A stretch of DNA of 52,443 nt from Streptosporangium nondiastaticum (GCF_003011965.1 NZ_PXWG01000039.1:1-52443), one strand, 5' to 3'; shown: positions 9,902 to 18,258, counted from the first letter of the stretch. Translations and numbers: made by a program. Notes: generated from the letters alone by a model not told the origin.

Positions 9902-11692
9902 CTACTTCATGCGCGTGGCCCACTCCCGCACCTTGCGGATGCGCTCGTTGAGCTGGCCGGCCGTGGCCTCCGCGCTCGGCGGGCCGCCGCAGACGCGGCG
10001 GAGTTCGGTGTGGACGACGCCGTGGGGCTTGCCGCTCTGGTGGACGTAGGCGCCGACCAGGGTGTTGAGCTGCTTGCGGAGCTCCAGGAGCTCCTTGTGG
10101 GTGACCACCGGGCGCCGCTCGGCGGGCAGTTCGAGGAGGTCCGCCTCGGCGTCCGGCCGCTTGCGGCTGTGCGCGATCTGGCGCGCCTGCCGCTTCTGCA
10201 GCAGCAGCTGCACCTGCTCGGGCTCCAGCAGGCCGGGGATGCCGAGGTAGTCCTGCTCCTCCTCGCTGCCCGCGTGCGCCTGCATGCCGAACTCGGCGTT
10301 GTTGTAGAGCACCCGGTCGAAGACCGCGTCCGATTCCAGGGCCTCGAAGGAGAGTTGGTCGTCGGTGCCGGTGTCCTCGTCCTGCTGGCGCTCCGCCTCG
10401 GCGAGGAGCTTCTCCTCCTCCGCGTACGGGTCCTCCTCGCCGTCGCCCTTCTTCGGCTTGTCGAGGACGTGGTCGCGCTCGACCTCCATCTCGTTGGCGA
10501 AGGTCAGCAGGTCGGGGACGGTCGGCAGGAAGACGGACGCCGTCTCGCCGCGGCGCCGGGAGCGCACGAAGCGGCCGACGGCCTGGGCGAAGAACAGCGG
10601 CGTGGAGATCGTCGTCGCGTAGACGCCGACCGCGAGCCGGGGCACGTCGACGCCCTCGGACACCATGCGGACGGCGACCATCCAGCGGTCGTCGCCGTGC
10701 GAGAAGTCGTCGATGCGCTGGGACGCGCCGCTGTCGTCGGACAGCACGAGCGTGGCGCCCTCGCCGGTGATCTCGCGGATCAGCTTGGCGTAGGCGCGGG
10801 CGGACTCCTGGTCGGACGCGATCACGAGGGCGCCCGCGTCCGGGATGGACTTGCGCACCTCGGTCAGCCGGCGGTCGGCCGCGCGCAGCACGTTCGGCAT
10901 CCACTCGCCGCGCGGGTCGAGCGCGGTGCGCCAGGCCTGGGAGACGGCGTCCTTGGTCATGGGCTCGCCGAGGCGGGCCGCGATCTCGTCGCCCGCCTTG
11001 GTGCGCCAGCGCATGTTGCCGCTGTAGGAGAGGAAGATGACCGGGCGGACGACGCCGTCGCCGAGGGCGTTGCCGTATCCGTACGTGTAGTCGGCGGAGG
11101 AGCGGCGGATGCCGTCGTTGCCCTCCTCGTACGTCACGAACGGGATCGGGTTCGTGTCCGAGCGGAAGGGCGTGCCGGTCAGGGCGAGCCGGCGGGTGGC
11201 GGGCTCGAAGGCCTCCAGGCACGCCTCGCCCCAGGACTTGGAGTCGCCGGCGTGGTGGATCTCGTCGAGGATGACGAGGGTCTTGCGCTGCTCGCAGCGG
11301 TTCCGGTGCAGCATCGGGCGCACGCCCACGCCGGCGTAGGTCACGGCGACGCCGTGGTACTCGCGGCCGAGGGGGCCGGCGCTGTACTCCGGGTCGAGCT
11401 TGATGCCTATCCGGGCGGCCGCTTCCGCCCACTGCTTCTTCAGGTGCTCGGTCGGGGCGACGACGGTCACCTGCTGGACGACGTGGTGGTGCAGCAGCCA
11501 GGAGGCCAGGGTGAGGGCGAAGGTCGTCTTGCCGGCGCCGGGGGTGGCGACGGCGAGGAAGTCGCGCGGCTGCTCCTGGACGTACTTCTCCATGGCGCCC
11601 TGCTGCCAGGCGCGGAGCTTGTTGGCGGTACCCCAAGGGGCCCGGCCGGGGAAAGCAGGGGAGAGATGGTGGTTCGTGGTGGTGGTAGTCAC
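9902..11692 (-). CDS. DEAD/DEAH-box superfamily 2 helicase
   Basis: A 596-residue ATP-dependent nucleic acid helicase. Motif I is A-T-P-G-A-G-K-T-T (about 49-57), motif II is I-L-D-E-I-H-H (about 148), motif III is L-T-G-T-P-F-R-S-D (about 176), and motif VI is Q-A-V-G-R-F-V-R-S-R-R-R-G-E (about 370). The arrangement resembles the RAD3/XPB-like and type I restriction ResIII group more than RNA DEAD-box proteins. The C-terminal 200 residues are charged and contain no domain I recognise. The GTG start follows GGAGACC. No nuclease or methyltransferase partner is adjacent, so a stand-alone repair or housekeeping role is more likely than restriction. Confidence 0.85.
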   Translation of the reverse strand: MTTTTTNHHLSPAFPGRAPWGTANKLRAWQQGAMEKYVQEQPRDFLAVATPGAGKTTFALTLASWLLHHHVVQQVTVVAPTEHLKKQWAEAAARIGIKLDPEYSAGPLGREYHGVAVTYAGVGVRPMLHRNRCEQRKTLVILDEIHHAGDSKSWGEACLEAFEPATRRLALTGTPFRSDTNPIPFVTYEEGNDGIRRSSADYTYGYGNALGDGVVRPVIFLSYSGNMRWRTKAGDEIAARLGEPMTKDAVSQAWRTALDPRGEWMPNVLRAADRRLTEVRKSIPDAGALVIASDQESARAYAKLIREITGEGATLVLSDDSGASQRIDDFSHGDDRWMVAVRMVSEGVDVPRLAVGVYATTISTPLFFAQAVGRFVRSRRRGETASVFLPTVPDLLTFANEMEVERDHVLDKPKKGDGEEDPYAEEEKLLAEAERQQDEDTGTDDQLSFEALESDAVFDRVLYNNAEFGMQAHAGSEEEQDYLGIPGLLEPEQVQLLLQKRQARQIAHSRKRPDAEADLLELPAERRPVVTHKELLELRKQLNTLVGAYVHQSGKPHGVVHTELRRVCGGPPSAEATAGQLNERIRKVREWATRMK

Positions 11693-11762
11693 GGTCTCCG
11701 TCGGCTGGGTCGGCGGTCGGCAACCGCGTCAGCCTACCGGGGCCGGGGTTCACGCTCCGGGG

Positions 11763-13235
11763 TTACGCCCCGGGGTCACCCGAGGGTGGGACCGAGGTCA
11801 CACCGCGGCCGGCGGCCTCCCGCGGCGCGAGCCGGGTGGCCACGTACGCGCCCACCAGCGCGAACGCCGCCGCGGCCGCGAAGACCGCCGCGAAGGCGTG
11901 CGGCGGGGCGGCGGAACCGGCCGCGGCCGTGGTCACCGAGCCCCCGCCGGACGAGACGAAGAGCACTCCGGCCAGCCCGACCAGGAGGATGCTGCCGAGC
12001 GCGTCCGACGTCTGCAGGGAGGCCGCGTTCGTGCCCTCCTCGCCCGGCCGGGACAGCTTCAGCAGGAGCACCGCGCCGCTGGAGATCGTCAGGCCCATGC
12101 CGTAGCCGCCGAACACCCAGGACGCCCCGGCCACCCACACCGGCACCCCGTGCACCAGCACCGTCGCCATCAGCACGACGGCGAGCGCCACCAGCCCCAT
12201 GCCGAGGCTCATCAGCCGCTCGCGGTACGGCTCGGCCCGGCGGCGGCTCTGGGTGTACGAACCGAGCGCCCACGACAGCCCGCCGCCCGTGAGGGAGAAG
12301 CCCGCGAGCGTCGCGGACAGGCCGCGCTCCGTGACCAGCATCAGCGGGATGAAGCTCTCCGCGGCCACGAACGAGCCCTGCGCGATGCCGCGCAGCAGCA
12401 CCACCGAGGGCAGCCCGCGGCGGGCCCGGAAGGTGCCGGCCGGCAGCAGGCGCCGGATGCAGGGCACCAGCAGGGCGAGCCCGGCGGCGGCCGGCAGCAG
12501 CGCCCATGGCGTGAGGTCCTGCCCCGCGTACTGCAGCAGCCCCGCGCCCGCCGCGACGGCCAGCGCCAGCAGGATCCGGCGCCGGTCGGCCGTCCCGGCC
12601 GGCGGGCCCGGCGGCAGGGCGCGCAGCGCCGGGAGCATCACCACGAGGGGCAGCAGGACCAGCACCGGGATGGCCAGGAACACCCAGCGCCAGCCGAGCT
12701 GCTCCGTGACCGCGCCCGCCACCAGCGGGCCGACGATCACCGGCACCACCCAGGCCGCCGAGAACGAGGCCATGACCGAGGCGCGCAGCCGCTCCGGATA
12801 CGCCCGGCCGACCACCACGTACAGCGCGACGATCACCAGCCCGCCACCGATGCCCTGCACTCCGCGCCCCGCGACGAACATCCACATGCTCCGCGCCGTG
12901 CCGGCGACGACGAGTCCGGTGCCGAAGGCCGCGATGCCGGCGAAGAGGGGGGCGAGGGGCCCGGAGCGGTCGCACCACTCCCCCGACAGCGTCATCGCGA
13001 AGAGGCTCGCGGTGAAGAAGGCGGAGAAGGCGAAGGCGTAGAGGCCGATGCCGTCGAGGGCGCGGGCGGCGACGGGCATCGCCGTGTTGACCGCGCTCGC
13101 CTCGAAGGCGATCAGGGAGACGACCGAGATGATGCCCAGGGTGAGCGCCCGGTGACGGCGCCCGAGTATGCCGTCGCCCGCGTCGTCCTGCGGTGCGGCG
13201 GCCTGGGCCGGGGTCATGGATTCGGCGGCGGTCAT
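11763..13235 (-). CDS. MFS efflux transporter
   Basis: A 490-residue integral membrane protein with about 12-14 hydrophobic segments and short loops. After the first helix comes E-A-S-A-V-N-T-A-M-P-V-A-A-R, resembling the motif D1 region of drug:H+ antiporters. G-R-G-V-Q-G-I-G-G-G-L near residue 135 resembles motif B, and W-V-V-P-V-I-V-G-P-L-V-A-G near 175 resembles motif C, which marks exporters. It most likely exports a drug-like compound or metabolite. The longer open frame upstream is a shadow; the ATG at 13235 gives a normal N-terminus. A 23-bp tandem repeat array lies in the 272-base gap upstream. Confidence 0.85.
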   Translation of the reverse strand: MTAAESMTPAQAAAPQDDAGDGILGRRHRALTLGIISVVSLIAFEASAVNTAMPVAARALDGIGLYAFAFSAFFTASLFAMTLSGEWCDRSGPLAPLFAGIAAFGTGLVVAGTARSMWMFVAGRGVQGIGGGLVIVALYVVVGRAYPERLRASVMASFSAAWVVPVIVGPLVAGAVTEQLGWRWVFLAIPVLVLLPLVVMLPALRALPPGPPAGTADRRRILLALAVAAGAGLLQYAGQDLTPWALLPAAAGLALLVPCIRRLLPAGTFRARRGLPSVVLLRGIAQGSFVAAESFIPLMLVTERGLSATLAGFSLTGGGLSWALGSYTQSRRRAEPYRERLMSLGMGLVALAVVLMATVLVHGVPVWVAGASWVFGGYGMGLTISSGAVLLLKLSRPGEEGTNAASLQTSDALGSILLVGLAGVLFVSSGGGSVTTAAAGSAAPPHAFAAVFAAAAAFALVGAYVATRLAPREAAGRGVTSVPPSGDPGA

Positions 13236-13420
13236 ACCGCGAGCGTACGGAGGGGGCGGGGTCCGGGCACGTGGCGCGAGGAGGAGATGGGGTGGGACTT
13301 GGGTCCTAAACACATCGGGGTGGCTGGAATGGGCCCGCCCCCCGCCGCGGCGGCGCGCAACCACCGTGGGGAGGGGCCGGCGGGATCCCGGCGGCCGGGG
13401 CTGTGCGGGCGGGCGCCCCG

Positions 13421-13507
13421 GGGCCGTACGTACGGGCGCTGGGGACCGTACGTAATGGGCGGCCGGGACCGTACGGTACGGGCGCCTGGGACCGTATGCG
13501 TACCCGG
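13421..13507. repeat. tandem array of about four 23-bp CCGTACG-containing units
   Basis: Four consecutive units begin at 13421, 13442, 13465 and 13488 with periods of 21, 23 and 23 bases. Each starts GGG(A)CCGTA and contains the self-complementary CGTACG or a decayed form. The array ends exactly at the stop codon of the YeiH-like gene (13508). It lies in the leader of the MFS gene and beyond the end of the YeiH gene. Confidence 0.75.
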
Positions 13508-14593
13508 TCAAGCCGTCAGCAGGACACCCCCGTACGACGCCCCCGCGATCACGACCCACGAGCACAGCCCCAGCGCGGCGACCCGCCCGCCGGTGCGGAC
13601 CAGCGACGGCAGGTGGACGGCGCTGCCGAGCCCGAAGAGGGCGGCGGCGAGGAGGAGCTCCTGGGCGTGGGCAGCGAGGTCCAGCCCGGCGGCCGGGACC
13701 CACCCGGTGGTGCGGACGGCGACCATGGCGAGGAAGCCGAGCACGAAGAGCGGGACGAGCGGGGGCCGCTTCCCGGCCGGCTCGGCGGACGCCTGCGCGG
13801 ACGCCCCCGCAGACGACTGCGCGGACGCCTGCCGCCGCTTGCGTACGGACACGGCCACCGCCGCGACGAGCGGCGCCAGCAGCGCCACGCGCATCAGCTT
13901 GACGAGGACGGCGTCGGTGAGCGCCACGGGCCCGGCGGTCTGGGCCGTGGCCACGACCTGGCCGACGTCGTGGACGCCGGCACCGACCCAGCGGCCGAAC
14001 TGGGCGTCGTCGAGCCCCAGCGGGTGGTGCAGGAGCGGCAGGACGGCGATGGCGAGGGTGCCGCAGAGGGTGACCAGGGCGACGGAGGTCGCCACGTCCT
14101 CCTCGTCGCTGCCGGAGACCTCGCTGACCGCGCCGATCGCCGAGGCGCCGCAGATCGAGTAGCCGGTGGCGATGAGGAGCGGCTGGTCGCCGCGGAGGCC
14201 GAGCCGGCGCCCGAGCCAGAGCGTGCCGGCGAAGGTGGCCGCCACGACGGCGACGACCATGGCGACGGTGGCCCAGCCGAGGCCGAGGACGTCGTCGAGG
14301 CCGAGCTTGAGCCCGAGCAGGACGACGCCGATCCGCATCAGCCGCTTGCCGGCGAGGGTGAGGCCGGGCCGGGCGCCGCCGCGCACCCAGACCCGTACGC
14401 CGGGGGCGTGGGCCGCGGCGATGCCGAGGACGACGGCGGCGGTGAGCATGGGGACGGCGGGGACGAGCAGGTGCACGACCCAGGCCGCGGCCACGCCGCC
14501 GGCGGCGGTGGCGAGGCCGGGGAGGGGGCCGGGGGCGGGCCGCGGCGGTGTGCTCGTGCGGACGCGGTCGGTACGGGGGGTGAGGAGTGCCAT
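13508..14593 (-). CDS. YeiH/UPF0324-family putative sulfite/sulfate exporter
   Basis: A 361-residue membrane protein with about 10 hydrophobic segments. The family signature is visible as L-L-I-A-T-G-Y-S-I-C-G-A-S-A-I-G-A-V near residue 145 and G-A-G-V-H-D-V-G-Q-V-V-A-T-A near 215. YeiH proteins are annotated as sulfate exporters; direct proof of substrate is limited. The start ATG overlaps the cysteine dioxygenase stop by one base (TGATG), so the two are translationally coupled. A dioxygenase that makes cysteine sulfinate, which decays to sulfite, next to a sulfur-anion exporter is a coherent pair (inference). A variable Ala/Ser/Gln-rich loop lies at about 255-275. Confidence 0.85.
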   Translation of the reverse strand: MALLTPRTDRVRTSTPPRPAPGPLPGLATAAGGVAAAWVVHLLVPAVPMLTAAVVLGIAAAHAPGVRVWVRGGARPGLTLAGKRLMRIGVVLLGLKLGLDDVLGLGWATVAMVVAVVAATFAGTLWLGRRLGLRGDQPLLIATGYSICGASAIGAVSEVSGSDEEDVATSVALVTLCGTLAIAVLPLLHHPLGLDDAQFGRWVGAGVHDVGQVVATAQTAGPVALTDAVLVKLMRVALLAPLVAAVAVSVRKRRQASAQSSAGASAQASAEPAGKRPPLVPLFVLGFLAMVAVRTTGWVPAAGLDLAAHAQELLLAAALFGLGSAVHLPSLVRTGGRVAALGLCSWVVIAGASYGGVLLTA

Positions 14594-15147
14594 CAGATTT
14601 CGTCGGTCGGGAGGTCGTAGACGCGCCGGACGCTGGAGCCCAGGCGGGAGATGTCGGCGCCGTAGATGTGGAGGGAGATCGCCTTGGCCGTACAGGCGTT
14701 GCGGACGCGGTGGATGTCGCCGGGCGGCGCGAAGCCGCACACGTCGCCCTGGTGGTTGACGACGTCCTCGGTGGCGACGAGGCGGGCGGTGGTGCCGTCG
14801 GGCACGAGGCGGTAGCGGCGCTCGCTCTCGGTGCCCTCGTGGACGCCGGTGACGCACCACGAGACGTGGTCGTGGATGGCGGTCCGCTGGCCGGGCAGCC
14901 ACACGAGGGCGACGACGGAGAAGCTGCCGTCGTGCTCGGCGTGCAGGATGTGCTGCCGGTAGCGGTCGGGGTCGCCCTCCTGCTGTTCGGCGGTGAGCAG
15001 GTCGTCGGCGCCGAGGTGGGCGGCGAGCCGCTCGCCGACGAGGTAGGCCGTCGTGTCGGGCGGCAGGCCACGGCCTACGGCTTCCCTGACGTCGTCGACG
15101 AGTTGGGCGAGGCGCGCGGTCGTCGGGGCTGCGGTGGGAGTGGTCAT
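14593..15147 (-). CDS. cysteine dioxygenase family protein
   Basis: A 184-residue cupin that oxidises L-cysteine to cysteine sulfinate with Fe(II). Cupin motif 1 is visible as A-I-H-D-H-V-S-W-C-V-T-G-V-H-E-G (about residues 91-106), supplying two His ligands. The third His lies in G-D-I-H-R-V-R-N (about 145). Bacterial CDOs are about 180-200 residues, so length is right. It is the first gene of a coupled pair with the YeiH-like exporter. A LysR gene lies 110 bases upstream on the same strand. Other thiol dioxygenases (for example for 3-mercaptopropionate) share this fold, so the thiol substrate is probable but not certain. Confidence 0.88.
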   Translation of the reverse strand: MTTPTAAPTTARLAQLVDDVREAVGRGLPPDTTAYLVGERLAAHLGADDLLTAEQQEGDPDRYRQHILHAEHDGSFSVVALVWLPGQRTAIHDHVSWCVTGVHEGTESERRYRLVPDGTTARLVATEDVVNHQGDVCGFAPPGDIHRVRNACTAKAISLHIYGADISRLGSSVRRVYDLPTDEI

Positions 15148-15257
15148 GAGTGCAGGGTCGAGGCGGTCGGTCCGGCGGGTCCAACGACAGTCTGTTGACC
15201 GGAACCCAACGAGCGCTTATGGATCGGCTGACCGGTTTGCGGCCGGCCGCCGGCCGG

Positions 15258-16163
15258 TCAGCAGCCGACGCGCCGGGCGGCGACCGCCTTGAGCTCGTCC
15301 AGGACGAGCGCGGTCGCCGGGATCCGCAGGTGGTCGCGCAGCACGTACGCCGAGACCTGGCGGCGCGAGGCCGGGTCGAGGGCGCGCCCGGTGATCCGGT
15401 CGTGGCGCATGAAGGACAGGACGAGGCCGGGCATCATCGCGATGCCGAGGCCCTCGGCGACCAGCGACTGGACGACGAGGTTGTCGTCGGTGGTGAAGGC
15501 TATGTCGGGCGCGAAGCCGACCTCGGCGCACTCGTGGAGGAAGTTGGTGCGGCAGCGCAGGCAGCCGGCGATCCAGCGCTCCCCGGCCAGGTCGGCGAGT
15601 TTGACGGCGCGGCGGCGGGCGAGGGGGTGCCCTATGGGCATCAGGACGGTGAGCTGGTCCTCCATGAGCGGTATCTCCACCAGCTCCTCGGGGACCTGTT
15701 CGTGCAGGCCGGGGTAGGTGAAGGCGAGGGTGATGTCGCACTCGCCGCGCACGAGGCGGCGGATCGAGTCGGGCGGCTCGCCCTCCAGGAGCTCGACGCG
15801 GATGCCGGGGTGGTCGGCGGCGAGCCGGGCGAGCGCCTCGGGTATCAGCGTGGCGCTGGCGCTGGGGAAGGCGCAGACCCTGACGCGTCCGGCGCGCAGG
15901 CGCGTCAGCGAACTCATCTGCTGCTGGGCGGCGGTGAGACTGTCGAGGATGGTCTCCGCGTGCCGGGCGAGCGCCTCGCCGGCCTCGGTGAGCCGCATGC
16001 GGCGGCCGACGCGGGTGAACAGCGGGGTGCCGACGGAGCGTTCCAGCGCCTTCATCTGCTGGGTGATCGCGGGCTGGGTGTAGCCGAGCACGCGGGCGGC
16101 CGCGGAGTACGAACCGGCCGTGACCACCGCGTGGAACGTCTTGATGTGCCGCGAGTCGAACAC
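15258..16163 (-). CDS. LysR-family transcriptional regulator
   Basis: A 301-residue regulator. The N-terminal winged helix is at residues 1-60 (F-H-A-V-V-T-A-G-S-Y-S-A-A-A-R-V-L-G-Y-T-Q-P-A-I-T-Q-Q) and the periplasmic-binding-protein-like effector domain spans about 90-295. It sits directly upstream of the cysteine dioxygenase/exporter pair in the same orientation and is divergent from an alpha/beta hydrolase gene, so either could be its target. The GTG start has no clear ribosome-binding site. A TATGAT hexamer on the minus strand (16170-16175) would place transcription start at or near the GTG, suggesting a leaderless message. Confidence 0.88.
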   Translation of the reverse strand: MFDSRHIKTFHAVVTAGSYSAAARVLGYTQPAITQQMKALERSVGTPLFTRVGRRMRLTEAGEALARHAETILDSLTAAQQQMSSLTRLRAGRVRVCAFPSASATLIPEALARLAADHPGIRVELLEGEPPDSIRRLVRGECDITLAFTYPGLHEQVPEELVEIPLMEDQLTVLMPIGHPLARRRAVKLADLAGERWIAGCLRCRTNFLHECAEVGFAPDIAFTTDDNLVVQSLVAEGLGIAMMPGLVLSFMRHDRITGRALDPASRRQVSAYVLRDHLRIPATALVLDELKAVAARRVGC

Positions 16164-16251
16164 GCGGGAATCATAAGCGGAATTTGGGATAGCGGGGAGA
16201 GAGGTGAGGGGTAGCTTCTGGATTACCGGACGGAAGGGATAAGGCAGGCTT

Positions 16252-17133
16252 ATGCCGCATTACGTGTCGTACGACGGAGTGGAACTGAGCTACCGGATGC
16301 TGGAGGGGCCGGAGAGCGCAGGTCCTCCCCTGGTGTGCCTGGCGGGCGGCCCGGGGCGGGACGCCGCGTACCTGGGCACCCTGGGCGGCCTGGACGCCCA
16401 CCGCACCCTGATCATCCCGGACAGCCGCGGCACGGGCGCCTCCCCGCCCTCCCCCGAGCCGTGGGGGTACGCGTTCCCGGCGCTCGCCGAGGACCTGGAG
16501 TCCCTCCGCGCGCACCTGGGCCTTGCGTCCTTCGCCCTGCTCGCCCACGACGCGGCCTGCGCGACGGCCCAGGCCTACGCGGCGCAGCACGGCGACCGCC
16601 TCACCCGGCTGGTGCTGGTCACCCCCGGCTCGCGGCTCCAGGGCGAACTGCCCGACGACGCCGAGGAGATCTTCGAGTCCCGCGCGGCGGAGGACTGGTG
16701 GACGGACGCGTACGTGGCCCTCCACACCCTCCCCACGGCCGCCGACATGGCCGAGGTCCGCAGCCTCCTGCTGCGCGCCGCCCCCATGGGCTACGGCCGC
16801 TGGGAAGCCCCCCAGCGCGCCCACGCCGCCACCGAACCCGACCAGCTCGGCCCGGTCCCCCGCGCCGGCTTCTGGCAGGGCGTCGACGACCCGGCCCGCC
16901 ACGCCCTCCTCGCCCGCCTCCCCGAGGTCGGCTGCCCGGTCCTGGTCATCAGGGGCGACCGGGACGCGCTGGCGGGAATGCGCGCGGGGGAGCTGGTGGC
17001 GGCGTCCTTCCGCACGGCGGCGGTCCGCACGCTGCACGGCGTGGGGCACTACCCGTGGGTGGACGAGCCGGACCTCTTCCGGCCGGTGGTGGAGTCCTTC
17101 CTGGAACGGGGTTACGACCCGGAGGCGGTGTGA
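16252..17133 (+). CDS. alpha/beta hydrolase, proline-iminopeptidase-like, with Asp at the nucleophile position
   Basis: A 293-residue alpha/beta-fold hydrolase. It has the oxyanion loop A-G-G-P-G-R-D (about residues 30-36), D-S-R-G-T-G-A-S (about 63), a possible acid in I-R-G-D-R-D and the general-base His in G-V-G-H-Y-P-W (about 265). The nucleophile elbow, normally G-H-S-x-G in this family, reads A-H-D-A-A, so Asp100 replaces Ser and Ala replaces the last Gly. Asp nucleophiles are known in haloalkane and fluoroacetate dehalogenases and epoxide hydrolases, but the rest of this protein resembles peptidases. It may have changed chemistry or be inactive. It is divergent from the LysR gene. Confidence 0.8.
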   Translation: MPHYVSYDGVELSYRMLEGPESAGPPLVCLAGGPGRDAAYLGTLGGLDAHRTLIIPDSRGTGASPPSPEPWGYAFPALAEDLESLRAHLGLASFALLAHDAACATAQAYAAQHGDRLTRLVLVTPGSRLQGELPDDAEEIFESRAAEDWWTDAYVALHTLPTAADMAEVRSLLLRAAPMGYGRWEAPQRAHAATEPDQLGPVPRAGFWQGVDDPARHALLARLPEVGCPVLVIRGDRDALAGMRAGELVAASFRTAAVRTLHGVGHYPWVDEPDLFRPVVESFLERGYDPEAV

Positions 17134-17172
17134 ACGCACGATGGCAGTCGCATTGCGGCGGGGGCCGGACCG

Positions 17173-17201
17173 TTGAACGCCGTGGTGCGCAGCCATAGTG
17201 T
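17173..17201 (+). promoter_or_regulatory. sigma-HrdB-type promoter of tRNA-Cys
   Basis: TTGAAC (17173-17178) and TAGTGT (17196-17201) are separated by exactly 17 bases. Transcription would start near 17208, about 14 bases before the mature tRNA 5' end. Confidence 0.75.
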
Positions 17202-17221
17202 CCACACCAGGAGCACAACTT

Positions 17222-17293
17222 GGCCGTGTGCCCGAGTGGTTGAGGGACTCGCCTGCAAAGCGAGTTACGCCGGTTCGATTCCGGTCACGGCCT
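17222..17293 (+). tRNA. tRNA-Cys (GCA)
   Basis: A complete cloverleaf: acceptor stem GGCCGTG (17222-17228) with CACGGCC (17286-17292), a D arm beginning CCCGAGTGG, and the anticodon stem CTCGC/GCGAG around loop CTGCAAA. The anticodon is GCA (17255-17257). The T arm is GCCGG-TTCGATT-CCGGT. The discriminator base is U (17293). The 3' CCA is not encoded; TCT follows instead. The short variable loop excludes tRNA-Ser. It lies at the left border of the accessory-looking block at 17.4-24.4 kb and close to cysteine-catabolism genes. Confidence 0.95.
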
Positions 17294-17363
17294 CTACGCG
17301 GATCTGAGTACGCCTACTCAAACCGGATTGAGTGAGCGTGCGCTCCCGCGGAAGGCACACCCC

Positions 17364-17379
17364 GAGGTGTGATCACCTC
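17364..17379 (+). promoter_or_regulatory. hairpin enclosing the ribosome-binding site of the 17380 gene
   Basis: GAGGTG (17364-17369) and CACCTC (17374-17379) are perfectly complementary around the loop TGAT, and the downstream arm touches the ATG at 17380. The 5' arm is the only Shine-Dalgarno-like sequence, so folding would hide it. Functional control of translation is inferred. Confidence 0.5.
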
Positions 17380-18126
17380 ATGAAGACAAAGCCGACGCCG
17401 GAAGCCCTCCCCGGCCTCCCCGGCCCCACGCCCGAGCGACCCAACGGCGTCGGCATGGCGGCACTGGTGCTGGCCGTCCTGGCAGTACTGGCCGCCGGCA
17501 CCGTCTGGGGCATTCCACTGGCCGTCCCGCTCGGTCTGGCCGCGACGGTCTGCGGCGCGATCGGCTGGAGAAGGGTGAAGCAGGACAGAGCCGATGAACG
17601 CGCCCCGGCGCTCATCGGCCTCTCCCTGGGAGCCACGGCCACGGCTGTCTGCCTGGGCCTGACGATCTGGTTCGTCGACGGCCTGTCCCACCTCGACGAA
17701 AGGCCGGAGGACCTGGTCTCCAGGGGCGGCAAGTACGAGACGCCCCTGGACCCCGGCGGAACGGCCCGCTACCGGGACGGCATCCGGGTGACGGTCAGCA
17801 AGGCCCGCCGCGTCCCGAACCGCCCCGGTGACGCCGCCCTGGCGAAGGGCGAGGTGACCTACGAGTTCACGGTCACGTACGTCAACGATCAGGGGAAGTC
17901 CGTCAGCCTGGCGTCGAGCGGCATCAGAAGCGAACAGAAATTCAAGCCGGACGGCCTCACCTCCACCGGCCCCACGAGCCCGGAATTCCCGAAGGAACTC
18001 GCGCCCCACCAGAAGGTGGCGGTGAAAATGCACACCACCGCCCCACCGGACGCAACCGCCTTGGACTTCAGCTGCACCCCGACGGACTACCGGGCCGAAG
18101 CCCACTGGCTACTGCCACTCCGCTGA
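17380..18126 (+). CDS. DUF4190-like membrane protein with extracellular DUF4352-like domain
   Basis: A 248-residue protein. About 25 Pro-rich cytosolic residues precede two hydrophobic segments (about residues 27-45 and 72-95) separated by a short charged loop (W-R-R-V-K-Q-D-R-A-D-E-R), the DUF4190 arrangement. The remaining 145 residues should be outside the cell and resemble the immunoprotective beta-sandwich DUF4352 (G-I-R-V-T-V-S-K-A, then T-Y-E-F-T-V-T-Y-V-N-D). I start it at ATG 17380, not at the upstream GTG 17332, because the membrane-protein N-terminus then matches the family; the SD is inside a hairpin. Function is unknown. It could belong to the secretion-associated block that follows, but 132 bases separate it. 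Confidence 0.7.
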   Translation: MKTKPTPEALPGLPGPTPERPNGVGMAALVLAVLAVLAAGTVWGIPLAVPLGLAATVCGAIGWRRVKQDRADERAPALIGLSLGATATAVCLGLTIWFVDGLSHLDERPEDLVSRGGKYETPLDPGGTARYRDGIRVTVSKARRVPNRPGDAALAKGEVTYEFTVTYVNDQGKSVSLASSGIRSEQKFKPDGLTSTGPTSPEFPKELAPHQKVAVKMHTTAPPDATALDFSCTPTDYRAEAHWLLPLR

Positions 18127-18258
18127 CTCCACTGACTCCGATGCCTCCGATGCCTCCGTAGCCCGCTCAACGGAATCTGTAAGGTACACGCCAGGTGCCT
18201 GTGCTGCGCCGACCGGCGCCGGACGGGTAGAGGCGCGCGCATAGGGGGGGGGAAGCCT

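Noticed and set aside
13236..15071. N-terminal extension of the MFS protein reaching to 15071
   Set aside because: The extension overlaps the YeiH and cysteine dioxygenase genes in another frame and is Pro/Arg/Thr-rich; the MFS protein begins normally at 13235.
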